DNA from: RUG708 sp050946535
GTDB lineage: Bacteria > Bacillota > Clostridia > Peptostreptococcales > Anaerovoracaceae
Direction: 5' to 3'
Assembly: GCA_050946535.1 (NCBI GenBank)
Contig: JBMNUZ010000011.1
Span: 1-64,000 of the forward strand
DNA: 64,000 nucleotides
A program made the position numbers and the translations under genes. Position 1 is the first letter of the stretch; the number at the start of each line of letters is the position of its first letter. Shown here in pieces: positions 41,859-50,998 of the stretch. The notes under the pieces were generated by a model. That model was not told the origin of the DNA and did not search any database. It saw nothing but the letters and a program-made list of their open reading frames with translations.

Positions 41859-43311
41859 GTTCATCCTCCGCAAGATCGAAAGCGCTTTCCGTAAAGCCCA
41901 GTACTTCTCCGGTATTCTTGAGAATGATAAGTTCTGTCCTCATATCAGGCACCCTGCGTTTAATCTTACTGTGAGCTCGTTCGGTGATGATCTTCACTGC
42001 AGGCTCCAGATATCCTCCGGCATCGAGCAGATCGCAGGCGGCATCGGTAGTGACGCATCTGTCGAGATCGTGCAGTATCTCATATGGCGTTCCCGCCCTC
42101 AGGGCGCTTCTGATAATAATATCTATTCTGGCGTCCGCTTCGTGAGAATGAGTGTTGAAAATCCCTCCCGCAAGCTTTACGAGTTTTCCGAGGCTTCCCG
42201 CGATGAGCAAGCTCTTCACCCCGTTTTCCGCGGCTTCGTCGAGCGCGGCTCCCGGATAATTGCTGATCGTCACGATCTTTTTCTCCGGAATCCTGAGCTC
42301 GTTTTTTACGAAATCCATGCCTGCGTTTCCGGGTACAAAAGCCAGAAAATCAGAATCTGCCGATTTAACTCTGACCTCTGCACGCACAGTTTCCTCTACG
42401 GCTCTTCCGCTCATCGGCTCCACTATTCCGGTTGTTCCCAGTATGGAAATTCCGCCTTCGATACCGAGAACGGGATTGAACGTTTTCTCTGCTGCTTCTT
42501 CCCCTCCGGGAACGGATATCTCTACAGCAAGACCGCCCTCGTATCCGTTGTCTTCGCAGACATCTTCGAGAGCCTGAGAGATCATGCGGCGCGGCCCCGA
42601 GTTTATTGCTGCCGCGCCGACAGGCTGATCCAGCCCCGGCTTCGTAACGGTGCCCACTCCGCGGCCGCCTGTGATTTCAAAGCGCTCGTATTGTTCATAT
42701 GATGAGCCGCGCTGTTCATTCTCTGCGCTGTTTTCTGCGCGTGCATCTGATGCACGTGCGGCCGGTGTCTGCATTTCCGGAGCAGAGACTGCGTCTCCTT
42801 TCTTTACGGAGTTGATATAGTCCGCAGCCACATTCCAGCGGAACGGGATTACTCCGTCAGGCCCTGCCATGCTCTCTATAGTAATTTTCTGATCATTCAT
42901 GCCGTTATCAGATCCAGCTGCATCTCCATTTCTCCGCTTATTCTCCTGATCATCCTGACTGTTCCCGGCAGATTCTTCAACTTCACCGTTCTTTCCTGAA
43001 TCAGACTGGATTTCGCCGTCCTGTCTCCTGACTTTCGCATAGATCAGCATGCCGTCAGTAACGTCGGGATCGTCGCCTGCATCTTTCCTGACAGCACATT
43101 CAGCCCAGCCATCCTTCAGCAAAGCATCACAAAGAGTAAAATCCGCCTCGGAACTCTCCCCTCTGCCGAAAGTCCACTTAAGGTGAATGCTGTCGATCGT
43201 CCTTCCGGTCAGAAGCATCCAGGCTGAAGCCTTCGCTGCCGCTGCCGCACATACGCCTGTCGTATATCCTCGTCTCATTTTTCTGCCGTTTTTGCTGGTA
43301 TATTCGTGCAC
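41851..43311 (-). CDS. cbiD: Cobalt-precorrin-5B C1-methyltransferase with two polar insertions
   Basis: CbiD (486 residues against roughly 360-380 usual). Core motifs: RRGYTTGVCAAAAAKASAWM, KDAGDDPDVTDGMLIYAKV, ITGGRGVGTVTKPGLDQPVG, AINSGPRRMI, GISILGTTGIVEPMS, GSLGKLVKLAGGIFNTHSHEADAR. Two hydrophilic, low-complexity insertions (about 98-140 and 165-208) rich in Asp, Glu, Asn, Ser and Gln flank a short conserved segment. They are probably surface loops, since the core is intact. The start appears to be GTG at 43311, 13 bases after AAGGAG, a long spacing. First gene of the operon; no cobalamin riboswitch fits in the 117-base gap to lysR. Confidence 0.88.
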   Translation of the reverse strand: MHEYTSKNGRKMRRGYTTGVCAAAAAKASAWMLLTGRTIDSIHLKWTFGRGESSEADFTLCDALLKDGWAECAVRKDAGDDPDVTDGMLIYAKVRRQDGEIQSDSGKNGEVEESAGNSQDDQENKRRNGDAAGSDNGMNDQKITIESMAGPDGVIPFRWNVAADYINSVKKGDAVSAPEMQTPAARASDARAENSAENEQRGSSYEQYERFEITGGRGVGTVTKPGLDQPVGAAAINSGPRRMISQALEDVCEDNGYEGGLAVEISVPGGEEAAEKTFNPVLGIEGGISILGTTGIVEPMSGRAVEETVRAEVRVKSADSDFLAFVPGNAGMDFVKNELRIPEKKIVTISNYPGAALDEAAENGVKSLLIAGSLGKLVKLAGGIFNTHSHEADARIDIIIRSALRAGTPYEILHDLDRCVTTDAACDLLDAGGYLEPAVKIITERAHSKIKRRVPDMRTELIILKNTGEVLGFTESAFDLAEDEHE

Positions 43312-43351
43312 GATGCTTCTTTTTCTCCTTCATTTCTTCTCAATATGAACA

Positions 43352-43357
43352 ATTATA
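43352..43357 (-). promoter_or_regulatory. -10 element of the cbi operon promoter
   Basis: Perfect TATAAT on the minus strand about 40 bases before cbiD, without a good -35 (best TGTAAA-like, about 15-16 bases away). Absence of a -35 is common in promoters that need an activator. Confidence 0.5.
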
Positions 43358-43394
43358 GCACATCATATCTTTACACGATTAATGTATAATTATT

Positions 43395-43411
43395 GTTAAG
43401 TAACCGGTAAC
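43395..43411. promoter_or_regulatory. LysR-type binding site (T-N11-A dyad)
   Basis: GTTA-N9-TAAC, a perfect dyad that contains the T-N11-A motif of LysR regulators, lies between the divergent cbi operon and its lysR gene. Its centre is about 58 bases upstream of the inferred cbi transcription start, the usual activation distance. Confidence 0.6.
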
Positions 43412-43428
43412 TTCAAGGGGGTTTATTA

Positions 43429-44325
43429 ATGGACAACAGGAAATATGAAGCTGTCATAAACGTAGCTGAAACAGGCAGCATCACAAGAACTGCGGAGAAA
43501 ATGGGATATTCACAATCAGGCATCACACAGATGATCAAAAGTCTCGAAAATGAACTTGGGCTCACGCTGCTTACCAGGACGAACAGAGGAGTCTCGCTGA
43601 CGAATGCGGCGCGCGAGCTGATGCCGCTTATGCGCGAGGAACAGCGCGCCGACGAACGAATCAGGCAGCAGTGTGCCGCGATCACCGGACGGACAGCCGG
43701 CAAAATCACGATCGGATGCCTGTCGAGCGTATCTGAATCGTGGATGCCTGCGGTGCTCGAAGCGCTTGCCGCTGAATATCCGGGGATACAGGTGTCGACT
43801 CTCGAGCACGAAACTCCTATGCTGCAGGAGCTGCTTTCCACAGGACGTCTCGACATGGCGATATGCGAGATAACCGACAAAGAGTCTGCATTCGACACGA
43901 TTCCCCTCCACACCGACGAGATCATCGCCATCGTTCCCAAGAATCACGATCTTGCCAGGCGCGATTCCGTCACACTACACGAGCTGTCCGAATATCCGTT
44001 CATTTCATATACCATCGGCGAGACGAGTCTCGGATATCCTGGCTGGCCGGAGGCGATCGTAAAGAGAAAAGTAAGGCTCAACATAGCCTACTCCTGCAAG
44101 GACAATCTGACTGTCATGAAAATGATAGACCACAACCTCGGTGTATCTCTCGCATCGCAGCTCATCATGCAGAACTATGCCACTAGCGCCGTAAAGCTTC
44201 ATCTCGATCCGCCGATCTACAGGCAGATCGGAATCCTCAAACGACCCCTTGAGAAGGACCTTCCTGCTGCATCGGCTTTTACTGAATTTCTGATGGATTA
44301 TGTGAAGAAGGAATACGACCGTTAG
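43429..44325 (+). CDS. LysR-family transcriptional regulator, divergent from the cbi operon
   Basis: LysR-type regulator of 298 residues. The winged HTH is at residues 5-62 (YEAVINVAETGSITRTAEKM, YSQSGITQMIKSLENELGL, LTRTNRGVSLT) and the effector domain at 90-295 (GKITIGCLSSVSESWMP, AICEITDKESAF). CynR/CysB-like effector specificity cannot be read. Its position head to head with cbiD, with a T-N11-A dyad between, makes it the likely regulator of cobalamin synthesis and of itself (inference). GGGGG precedes the ATG. Confidence 0.88.
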   Translation: MDNRKYEAVINVAETGSITRTAEKMGYSQSGITQMIKSLENELGLTLLTRTNRGVSLTNAARELMPLMREEQRADERIRQQCAAITGRTAGKITIGCLSSVSESWMPAVLEALAAEYPGIQVSTLEHETPMLQELLSTGRLDMAICEITDKESAFDTIPLHTDEIIAIVPKNHDLARRDSVTLHELSEYPFISYTIGETSLGYPGWPEAIVKRKVRLNIAYSCKDNLTVMKMIDHNLGVSLASQLIMQNYATSAVKLHLDPPIYRQIGILKRPLEKDLPAASAFTEFLMDYVKKEYDR

Positions 44326-44513
44326 CTTGCAGGCATTTCTGTGCCTGTTTATCCGGCGTCCATGACCCTGAATATTTCAGGGACTGCACGATTGAATATC
44401 TCTGGCGCCATACACAGATAACTCTCCGGCGCAGTTCCGGCTTCAGGTTTAACCCACTTAACCCCCTATAAATTAATAAACCTGTTAATACCAAAATATA
44501 TAACAATGGAACA

Positions 44514-44566
44514 GGCCCGGGTGTCCGGAAGGTTATCCTTCCGGCATCCGGGCCTGCTCTGGTTTT
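44514..44566. terminator. Bidirectional terminator between lysR and the second EamA gene
   Basis: GCCCGG-GT-CCGGAAGG pairs with CCTTCCGG-AT-CCGGGC (two internal mismatches) around TTAT, flanked by a T-rich stretch on the plus side. It lies between convergent genes. Confidence 0.8.
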
Positions 44567-44608
44567 AAAAATGTTATGTAAAGGGAAATAGTATGTCTTT
44601 ATTAATGT

Positions 44609-45556
44609 TCACGCATGTCTGCGCAGTCCGCGGACGGATCTGAAGCGCAGCGTGTTCATCAGCTTTTCCGGATTTGCATTCATAAGCATTACCGACATCA
44701 GTACAACTATGATTCCGGCTGCCTTGCCCGTGCTCAGAGCCTGTCCGAGTACCAATGCACCTATAAGCGCTGATGAAACCGTCTCAAATGAGCTTACTAC
44801 CGGCACTTTCGAAGTCTCGAGGCGCTTTGAAAGACCCTTCAGATACAATATGTACGGAATGCATGTAGGAATAAGTCCGTATCCGAGTATTGTCAGAAGT
44901 GTCTTCGCATCGGCCAGCTGAGTTGCTGCTTCCCACGGTCTCGATATGAACATCAGCATAACCGCTCCGATAATCATGCCATAGAAATTCATCGTGAGCA
45001 GATTGTATTTTCCGAGCGTTTCTGTGTTGATAACCGGGAGCAATGAATAAAGCAGTCCGGCTGCTATTCCTGCTGCAAATCCCGTCAGAGGAATATGTAT
45101 ATCACCGAAGCTCCCGCCTGTGACAGCGAGCATGCATCCTGCTATGTTCAATATAAGCGCCGCAATCTTTATCTGGGTTATTTTTTCCTTGAACAGGAAC
45201 CTCGACATTATGCACACAAACACCGGTGACGTGTAGAGCATTACCGTCGCGGCAGCCATTCCCGATTCCTCTACTGCAGCCGAATAACTCAGATTGTACA
45301 GTCCTTCGACAAATATTCCGAGCAGCAGGCACCACGCCAGTCCTCTGAGGCTGATCCTGAAGACAGACAAACCGTATCTGAAAAACAGGAATACTCCGAG
45401 AAACATGGCTCCCGAAGCCAGCCTGAAGAATGCAACCATCGATGAGCTCAGACCGGCTGAAGACAACAATGTCGAGAACAATCCGGCCGATCCCCACAAT
45501 ATTCCTGCTGCTAATACCAGCATGTATCCATAAGTCTGATCCCTTTTCAATTCCAA
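44609..45556 (-). CDS. EamA/DMT-family transporter
   Basis: Ten-helix drug/metabolite transporter of 315 residues (GILWGSAGLFSTLLSSAGLS; MLYTSPVFVCIMSRFLFKEK; LGYGLIPTCIPYILYLKGLS). Amino-acid or nucleobase export is typical of the family. The start is uncertain: TTG codons at 45556 and 45550 fit the AGAAGG site, and an ATG start exists only in another frame. Not related in context to the ATP synthase operon beyond it. Confidence 0.8.
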   Translation of the reverse strand: MELKRDQTYGYMLVLAAGILWGSAGLFSTLLSSAGLSSSMVAFFRLASGAMFLGVFLFFRYGLSVFRISLRGLAWCLLLGIFVEGLYNLSYSAAVEESGMAAATVMLYTSPVFVCIMSRFLFKEKITQIKIAALILNIAGCMLAVTGGSFGDIHIPLTGFAAGIAAGLLYSLLPVINTETLGKYNLLTMNFYGMIIGAVMLMFISRPWEAATQLADAKTLLTILGYGLIPTCIPYILYLKGLSKRLETSKVPVVSSFETVSSALIGALVLGQALSTGKAAGIIVVLMSVMLMNANPEKLMNTLRFRSVRGLRRHA

Positions 45557-45586
45557 AACCTTCTTTCATGCCCGGCCTTAAACCGG

Positions 45587-45628
45587 TTTGATGTTAATCT
45601 CTGATCCTTTGATGTTAATCTCAGATCT
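45587..45628. repeat. 21-bp imperfect tandem duplication
   Basis: TTTGATGTTAATCTC followed by TGATCC (45587-45607) or AGATCT (45608-45628). Upstream of the second EamA gene. Confidence 0.88.
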
Positions 45629-46047
45629 CATCCAGGTTATCCCCTTTCGGGTTTCCCCTTTTCGTATCTATAATATAGACCCAGATTTACAATTAGAAAA
45701 CCTAAATTTATTTATATTGCATATTACAAAATGTAATATCAAGCAATGGTTCCCAAAAACATGTTCCGGTCGGGAATGAAATGGTTTGATCATTGAACTT
45801 TTAAGGGTGGCATAATGTTGTCATGCTAATATTCTTTCCAGTATCTATTGTGCATTGTATACACTGAATGGATTATTATGTAATTTATCTTTTTACAAAT
45901 TAACGGAGTTCCTGTGTACGCGTCCCGCAGCCGGCCATGAGAAAATCGCGCCAGAGAGCGTATATAAATTCATCTGCGCACCTCCTGCTCCACTTTATAC
46001 TTACTAAATACTAATAGCCGACATTACATGGTGCGCCCTTTTCCCAT

Positions 46048-46080
46048 AAAAAAACCGCCAGCAGTTTTGAAACCACTGGC
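46048..46080 (-). terminator. Second terminator downstream of the ATP synthase operon
   Basis: GCCAGTGGTTT pairs with AAACTGCTGGC on the minus strand, followed by a T run. The 16-base sequence TTTTCCCATAAAAAAA next to it (46039-46054, plus strand) is identical to that beside the first terminator. Confidence 0.7.
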
Positions 46081-46191
46081 AGACAGGAAAACTTCATCCG
46101 CGCCCCTCGCGCCCATTCTTTTCTCTGCCGGCTTCGCGTCATATTCCCGCAGCATTGAAAACCAGTGCTGCATCATCCGGCATTTTTCCCA

Positions 46192-46224
46192 TAAAAAAAA
46201 GCCCGCGCACCTGAAGTGCGCGGG
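46192..46224 (-). terminator. Terminator of the ATP synthase operon
   Basis: CCCGCGCAC pairs perfectly with GTGCGCGGG across TTCAG, followed by eight T on the minus strand, directly after the atpC stop codon. Confidence 0.93.
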
Positions 46225-46230
46225 TCGTGA

Positions 46231-46644
46231 TTAACGCGAATTTTTGATTTTGCTGGTAACCTTGAGTCTTGCCATAGCTCTTGCCAGAGCCGCCTGAGAG
46301 TGAACGTATTCGATCTCGCTCCTCTTGGCCTTGATACGCTCTTCGGCACGTTCTTTTGCGCGCTCGGCACGCATGACATCGATGTCGATAGCGCGCTCGG
46401 CGAAGTCACATATTACCGTGACTCTGTCGCCCAGTACCTCGGCGAAACCATCGCCTATGGCGCAAAGCTCTGACTCTCCGTTTACAGTATAGCGGAGCTC
46501 TCCTGCCTTTACGGCAACTACCATCGTGTCGTGCTCAGGCAGAATACCCATTTCACCGTCGAGAGCCGGCAGAACTACGAATTCAGCGTCGCCGCTGAAG
46601 AAAATCTTGTCAGTAGCGACGATTTCCAGTTTAAATGTACTCAT
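46231..46644 (-). CDS. atpC: ATP synthase epsilon subunit
   Basis: F1 epsilon subunit, 137 residues, the central-stalk foot that couples rotation and inhibits ATP hydrolysis. The beta-sandwich (LEIVATDKIFFSGDAEFVVL, GEMGILPEHDTMVVAVKAGE) is followed by the two-helix hairpin (about 90-137). Last gene of the operon. Confidence 0.95.
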   Translation of the reverse strand: MSTFKLEIVATDKIFFSGDAEFVVLPALDGEMGILPEHDTMVVAVKAGELRYTVNGESELCAIGDGFAEVLGDRVTVICDFAERAIDIDVMRAERAKERAEERIKAKRSEIEYVHSQAALARAMARLKVTSKIKNSR

Positions 46645-46675
46645 ATATGCACCTCACTGATTCATGTCAGATGCG

Positions 46676-48073
46676 CTATGCATCTTTCTTCATCTGTTCA
46701 GCTTTGGCAAATACATCCTCAATTGGTCCGCAGTTAAAGAAAGCCATCTCAGGGATATCATCCATCTCGCCGTCAAGAATCATCTTGAAGCCCTTGATAG
46801 TATCCTCGAGCGTTACATACTTGCCCTTGAGTCCTGTGAAGTTCTCTGCAACGTGGAACGGCTGCGAAAGGAACCTCTGGATCTTACGGGCACGGTATAC
46901 AATCTTCTTGTCTTCTTCAGCAAGTTCTTCCATACCGAGGATAGAGATGATATCCTGCAGTTCCGAATAACGCTGAAGCGTAGCCTGAACTCTTCGTGCG
47001 ACGTCGTAATGCTCGTCGCCTACAACCTCTGCTTCAAGAATACGTGATGTAGATTCGAGAGGATCTACTGCAGGATACAGGCCCTGCTCAGCGATCTTTC
47101 TTGAAAGTACTGTCTTCGCATCGAGGTGGGAGAATGTAGTCGCAGGAGCCGGGTCAGTCAGGTCGTCGGCAGGTACGTATACGGCCTGTACCGATGTGAT
47201 CGATCCGTTCTTCGTTGACGTGATTCTTTCCTGGAGTTCGCCGACTTCATTGGCAAGTGTAGGCTGATAACCTACGGCTGAAGGCATACGGCCGAGCATG
47301 GCCGATACTTCGGATCCTGCCTGGATGAAACGGAAAATGTTGTCTATGAACAGAAGTACGTCCTGGTGCATCTTGTCACGGAAATACTCTGCCATCGTCA
47401 GACCTGTCTGGGCTACGAGCATACGTGCTCCAGGCGGTTCGTTCATCTGGCCGAACACCAGTGCAGTCTTCTTGATTACACCCGACTCTGTCATTTCGTT
47501 CCAGAGGTCGTTACCTTCACGGGTACGTTCTCCTACACCGGTGAATATCGAATAACCACCGTGTTCTGATGCTACGTTAGTGATTAATTCCTGTATAAGT
47601 ACTGTCTTACCTACTCCGGCACCGCCGAACAGACCGATTTTTCCGCCTTTGGCGTATGGAGTAAGAAGGTCTATTACCTTGATGCCTGTTTCGAAAATTT
47701 CAACGGCCGGCATCTGTTCTTCAAATGAAGGCGCATCTCTGTGGATAGCCCAGAGCTCGTCAGGTTTAACAGGCTCTCCTTCGTCGATTACATCGCCTGT
47801 AACATTGAACATGCGTCCGAGCGTGCACTCTCCGACAGGGACCTTTACGTAGTCTCCTGTAGCTGTAACTTCCATATCTCTTGAAAGGCCTTCAGATGCG
47901 TCGAGCATGATGCAGCGGACCGTTCTGTTGCCCATATGCTCGGCAACTTCCATCGTTACCGTCTGACCGTTGAGTTCAACTGTGAGGGCTTCTTTGATGA
48001 GGGGAAGGTAGTCTCCTTCAAACAGTACATCTACAACAGGTCCCTGGACCTGTGTGATTTTTCCCTTATTCAT
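46676..48073 (-). CDS. atpD: ATP synthase beta subunit
   Basis: Catalytic beta subunit of F1, 465 residues. Walker A is GLFGGAGVGKTVLIQELI, the catalytic Glu lies in VGERTREGNDLW, Walker B is DVLLFIDNIFRFIQAGSE, and the DELSEED-region variant is ELAEEDK. GCAGGAGGT leads into the ATG. Normal length. Confidence 0.98.
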   Translation of the reverse strand: MNKGKITQVQGPVVDVLFEGDYLPLIKEALTVELNGQTVTMEVAEHMGNRTVRCIMLDASEGLSRDMEVTATGDYVKVPVGECTLGRMFNVTGDVIDEGEPVKPDELWAIHRDAPSFEEQMPAVEIFETGIKVIDLLTPYAKGGKIGLFGGAGVGKTVLIQELITNVASEHGGYSIFTGVGERTREGNDLWNEMTESGVIKKTALVFGQMNEPPGARMLVAQTGLTMAEYFRDKMHQDVLLFIDNIFRFIQAGSEVSAMLGRMPSAVGYQPTLANEVGELQERITSTKNGSITSVQAVYVPADDLTDPAPATTFSHLDAKTVLSRKIAEQGLYPAVDPLESTSRILEAEVVGDEHYDVARRVQATLQRYSELQDIISILGMEELAEEDKKIVYRARKIQRFLSQPFHVAENFTGLKGKYVTLEDTIKGFKMILDGEMDDIPEMAFFNCGPIEDVFAKAEQMKKDA

Positions 48074-48094
48074 TAATACCTCCTGCTAATTTGT

Positions 48095-48979
48095 CTACTG
48101 GGCGCCGCTGACTATCTCAGTGATTTCCTGAGTGATGGCACCCTGTCTGACACGATTGTACAACAGGGACAAGTCGTCGATCATGTCCTTCGCGTTCGTA
48201 GTGGCGTTGTCCATAGCGGTCATTCGCGCGTTCTGCTCGCATGCGAACGACTCGACGATAGCGCCGTAGATGAGTCCCTTTACATAGTTAGGAACTATGT
48301 GCCTGAGGACTTCTTCAGGCGAAGGCGAGAATATCGGCTCCTCCAGATCTTCGTCGAGCTGCGGAGCATCTTCGAACATACCCCTGGTAAGCGGAAGAAT
48401 CCTCATGATCTTCGGTTCGAAAAGCATCGAATTTATCATCTTGGTGTAAACCACGTAGATTTCGTCGAATTCGTCGTTCAGAAATCTATCGATTACATCT
48501 TCCGCTATTTCCCTTGCGCGGTACATCTTAGGGTCGGTGCAAGGGTATATGTGTTCTTCGTCAATTTCAACGTCGTCGCGGCCTCTGAAATATGTCAGCC
48601 CCATGTGGCCCACGAGAATAACCGTGTTAACAGGATCGACGGTTTCATCGGCCGATTCAATCTTTTCGTCTACAAGCTTGAAGACGTTGTGGTTGTACGC
48701 GCCTGCAAGTCCCTTGTCCGACGAAACGACGATGAAGCATCTTTTCTTGCGCTCTCTTCCGGATCTGTTTTCGAACAGTCCTTCTTCGGAGAGCTCAGGC
48801 GTTCTGATCAGTATATCGTTGATAGTCGCCTGAAGCGTGTCGAAATACGGTGCCGTGGCATCGCGGCCGCTTCTTGCCTTTCTGAGCTTTGACGAAGATA
48901 TGAGATACATGGCATTGGTGATTTTCATCGTGTCTTTTACGCTGTTTATCCTCGAACGGATTTCCTGCATACTTGCCAT
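48095..48979 (-). CDS. atpG: ATP synthase gamma subunit
   Basis: Rotary shaft of F1, 294 residues. The N-terminal MQEIRSRINSVKDTMKITNA and C-terminal ARMTAMDNATTNAKDMIDDL coiled helices are diagnostic, with SDKGLAGAYNHNVFK in the Rossmann-like middle. Confidence 0.96.
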   Translation of the reverse strand: MASMQEIRSRINSVKDTMKITNAMYLISSSKLRKARSGRDATAPYFDTLQATINDILIRTPELSEEGLFENRSGRERKKRCFIVVSSDKGLAGAYNHNVFKLVDEKIESADETVDPVNTVILVGHMGLTYFRGRDDVEIDEEHIYPCTDPKMYRAREIAEDVIDRFLNDEFDEIYVVYTKMINSMLFEPKIMRILPLTRGMFEDAPQLDEDLEEPIFSPSPEEVLRHIVPNYVKGLIYGAIVESFACEQNARMTAMDNATTNAKDMIDDLSLLYNRVRQGAITQEITEIVSGAQ

Positions 48980-48987
48980 GATATCAC

Positions 48988-50490
48988 CTACCTGTCTTTG
49001 TATTCTTTCGCTGCCGCCATGATTCTGTCATGCAGATCGTCTGTCATGACCTTCTTGTCCATGATCTCATCAATAATATCTTTGTGCGCAGTTTCGAAAT
49101 ACTCGATGAGTCCCTCTCTGAAAGGAAGAATTTCATCTACAGGAACATCGATGAAGTACTTCTCGTTAGCTACGCAGAGTAGGATTACCTGTTTGTAGAG
49201 AGGCATAGGGTTATACAGAGGCTGTTTGAGGAGCTCTATAAGACTCTTGCCGTGTGCAAGCAGTTCCTTCGTCACATCGTCCAGATCTGAACTGAACTGT
49301 GTGAATACCTCCATTTCCCTGTACTGGGCGAGGTCTACACGAAGCGAGCCGGAAACCTGCTTTTCAATTTTATCCTGAGCTTTACCACCTACACGGGATA
49401 CCGACAGACCTACGTTTACGGCAGGACGTACACCCGAGAAGAACAGGTCTGTCTCGAGGAAGATCTGGCCGTCTGTAATTGAAATTACGTTTGTAGGAAT
49501 ATATGCCGATACGTCGCCGGCCTGTGTCTCGATGATAGGCAGTGCAGTCATCGAACCGCCGCCGTATTCAGGCGCACGTCTGCAGGCACGCTCGAGCAGT
49601 CTCGAGTGCAGATAGAATACGTCGCCAGGATAAGCCTCACGTCCAGGCGGTCTGTGGAGCAGCAGTGACATCGCACGATAAGCCTGAGCGTGTTTGCTGA
49701 GGTCGTCGTATACGATGAGCACGTCCTTCTGCTCGTCCATGAAGTGTTCTCCGATAGCCGCACCTGTATAAGGAGCCAGGTACTGCAGCGGAGCAGGTTC
49801 GTTTGCCGGAGCGTTGATTACGATGGTGTAATCCATGGCTCCGTATTTTTTAAGTGTGGAAACCGTCTTGGCAACCGACGACGACTTCTGGCCTATTGCA
49901 ACATAGATGCAGATAACGCCGTTGCCCTTCTGGTTGATTATTGTATCTATGGCGATGGAAGTTTTACCAGTCTGTCTGTCGCCGATGATCAGTTCTCTCT
50001 GGCCGCGGCCGATAGGGAACATCGAGTCGATCGACAGGATACCTGTCATGAGCGGCTCGGATACTTCTTTTCTTGTGATTACGCCAGGAGCCTTGTGCTC
50101 GATAGGTCTGTAATCTCCGCCCTTTATAGGGCCAAGACCGTCGATAGGCTCTCCGATGGCGTTTATAACGCGGCCGAGCATATCGTCGCCTACATCTACA
50201 CCGGCTTCATTACCTGTGCGTTTTACTGACGAGCCCTCAACAAGGCCGTGGTCGGTTCCGAACAGTACGCAGCCGACGGACTTTGGCTCAAGGTTCTGCG
50301 CCATGCCGACAGTTCCGTTTTCGAACTCCACCAGCTCGCCGTATTTAACATGCTGCATGCCGTAAACCTGAGCGATACCATCGCCTAAGCTGATGATATG
50401 TCCGGTTTCCTCGACATTCGCATCGTTATTGTAATTTTCTATTTCGTCTTTTAATACCGAAATAATTCTCTGCGAATCATTCTTACTCAA
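48988..50490 (-). CDS. atpA: ATP synthase alpha subunit
   Basis: Non-catalytic nucleotide-binding alpha subunit, 500 residues. P-loop GDRQTGKTSIAIDTIINQ, followed by VYDDLSKHAQAYRAMSLLLH and RPGREAYPGD-like PPGREAYPGDVFYLHSRLLE. The start is TTG 50490, after AGAGAGGTGAG. N-terminal region DVGDDMLGRVINAIGEPIDG is typical. Confidence 0.97.
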   Translation of the reverse strand: MSKNDSQRIISVLKDEIENYNNDANVEETGHIISLGDGIAQVYGMQHVKYGELVEFENGTVGMAQNLEPKSVGCVLFGTDHGLVEGSSVKRTGNEAGVDVGDDMLGRVINAIGEPIDGLGPIKGGDYRPIEHKAPGVITRKEVSEPLMTGILSIDSMFPIGRGQRELIIGDRQTGKTSIAIDTIINQKGNGVICIYVAIGQKSSSVAKTVSTLKKYGAMDYTIVINAPANEPAPLQYLAPYTGAAIGEHFMDEQKDVLIVYDDLSKHAQAYRAMSLLLHRPPGREAYPGDVFYLHSRLLERACRRAPEYGGGSMTALPIIETQAGDVSAYIPTNVISITDGQIFLETDLFFSGVRPAVNVGLSVSRVGGKAQDKIEKQVSGSLRVDLAQYREMEVFTQFSSDLDDVTKELLAHGKSLIELLKQPLYNPMPLYKQVILLCVANEKYFIDVPVDEILPFREGLIEYFETAHKDIIDEIMDKKVMTDDLHDRIMAAAKEYKDR

Positions 50491-50494
50491 ATTC

Positions 50495-50998
50495 TCACCT
50501 CTCTGCGAAATGACGTCTAAGTTTCTGAATAGAAGTCTTTACACTCTGGTCGAGAACATAATCTCCTACTGTGAGCACGAAACCGCCGATCAGCGATTTA
50601 TCCTCAACAAGGTTCAGCTCAACACTATCTTTTTTGTAATCTTTCGCGATCTTCTGCTTCAGTTTGCTGATCTGAGCGTCATCCGGTTCTGTCACGTATC
50701 TGAACTCAGCCGCTACAGCATTCCTGTCGTCGAGCACGAGCGTGTCATATGCGGAAAACATCGCTTCCGCGTATTCCACATCCCCGTTGTCACTCATAAC
50801 TTTAAAAAAGTTTCTCGTAGATTCCGGAAACAGTTTGTCTATGACGTCGCGCTTTTCGGACTTGCTGACTATCGGACTTGTGAGCGCTTCCGTGAGTTCT
50901 TCCGATTCAGAGAGAAGTACGCGGGCAGTCTCAATATCGCCAGGATCCAAGTGCAGATCAAAGAGCACTCTGGCATAATTGTCCGGTATACTCGTCAT
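50495..50998 (-). CDS. atpH: ATP synthase delta subunit
   Basis: Peripheral-stalk delta subunit, 167 residues, linking F1 to subunit b. The N-terminal helical bundle (NYARVLFDLHLDPGDIETAR) and C-terminal LVEDKSLIGGFVLTVGDYVL, DQSVKTSIQKLRR are characteristic. It overlaps atpF by ATGA. Confidence 0.93.
   Translation of the reverse strand: MTSIPDNYARVLFDLHLDPGDIETARVLLSESEELTEALTSPIVSKSEKRDVIDKLFPESTRNFFKVMSDNGDVEYAEAMFSAYDTLVLDDRNAVAAEFRYVTEPDDAQISKLKQKIAKDYKKDSVELNLVEDKSLIGGFVLTVGDYVLDQSVKTSIQKLRRHFAER

Larger units (their letters stand above)
45557..46230. other. Gene-free gap between the EamA gene and atpC
   Basis: Reading frames here lack ribosome sites and conserved motifs. The gap holds a 21-bp tandem duplication (45587-45628), AT-rich sequence and two minus-strand terminators. 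I see no RNA gene. Confidence 0.6.

Noticed and set aside
43312..43428. Cobalamin riboswitch upstream of cbiD
   Set aside because: The gap is too short and shows no B12-box-like or multi-helix pattern.
45588..45779. Small plus-strand frame after the EamA gene
   Set aside because: It is built on the 21-bp tandem repeat and has no ribosome site.
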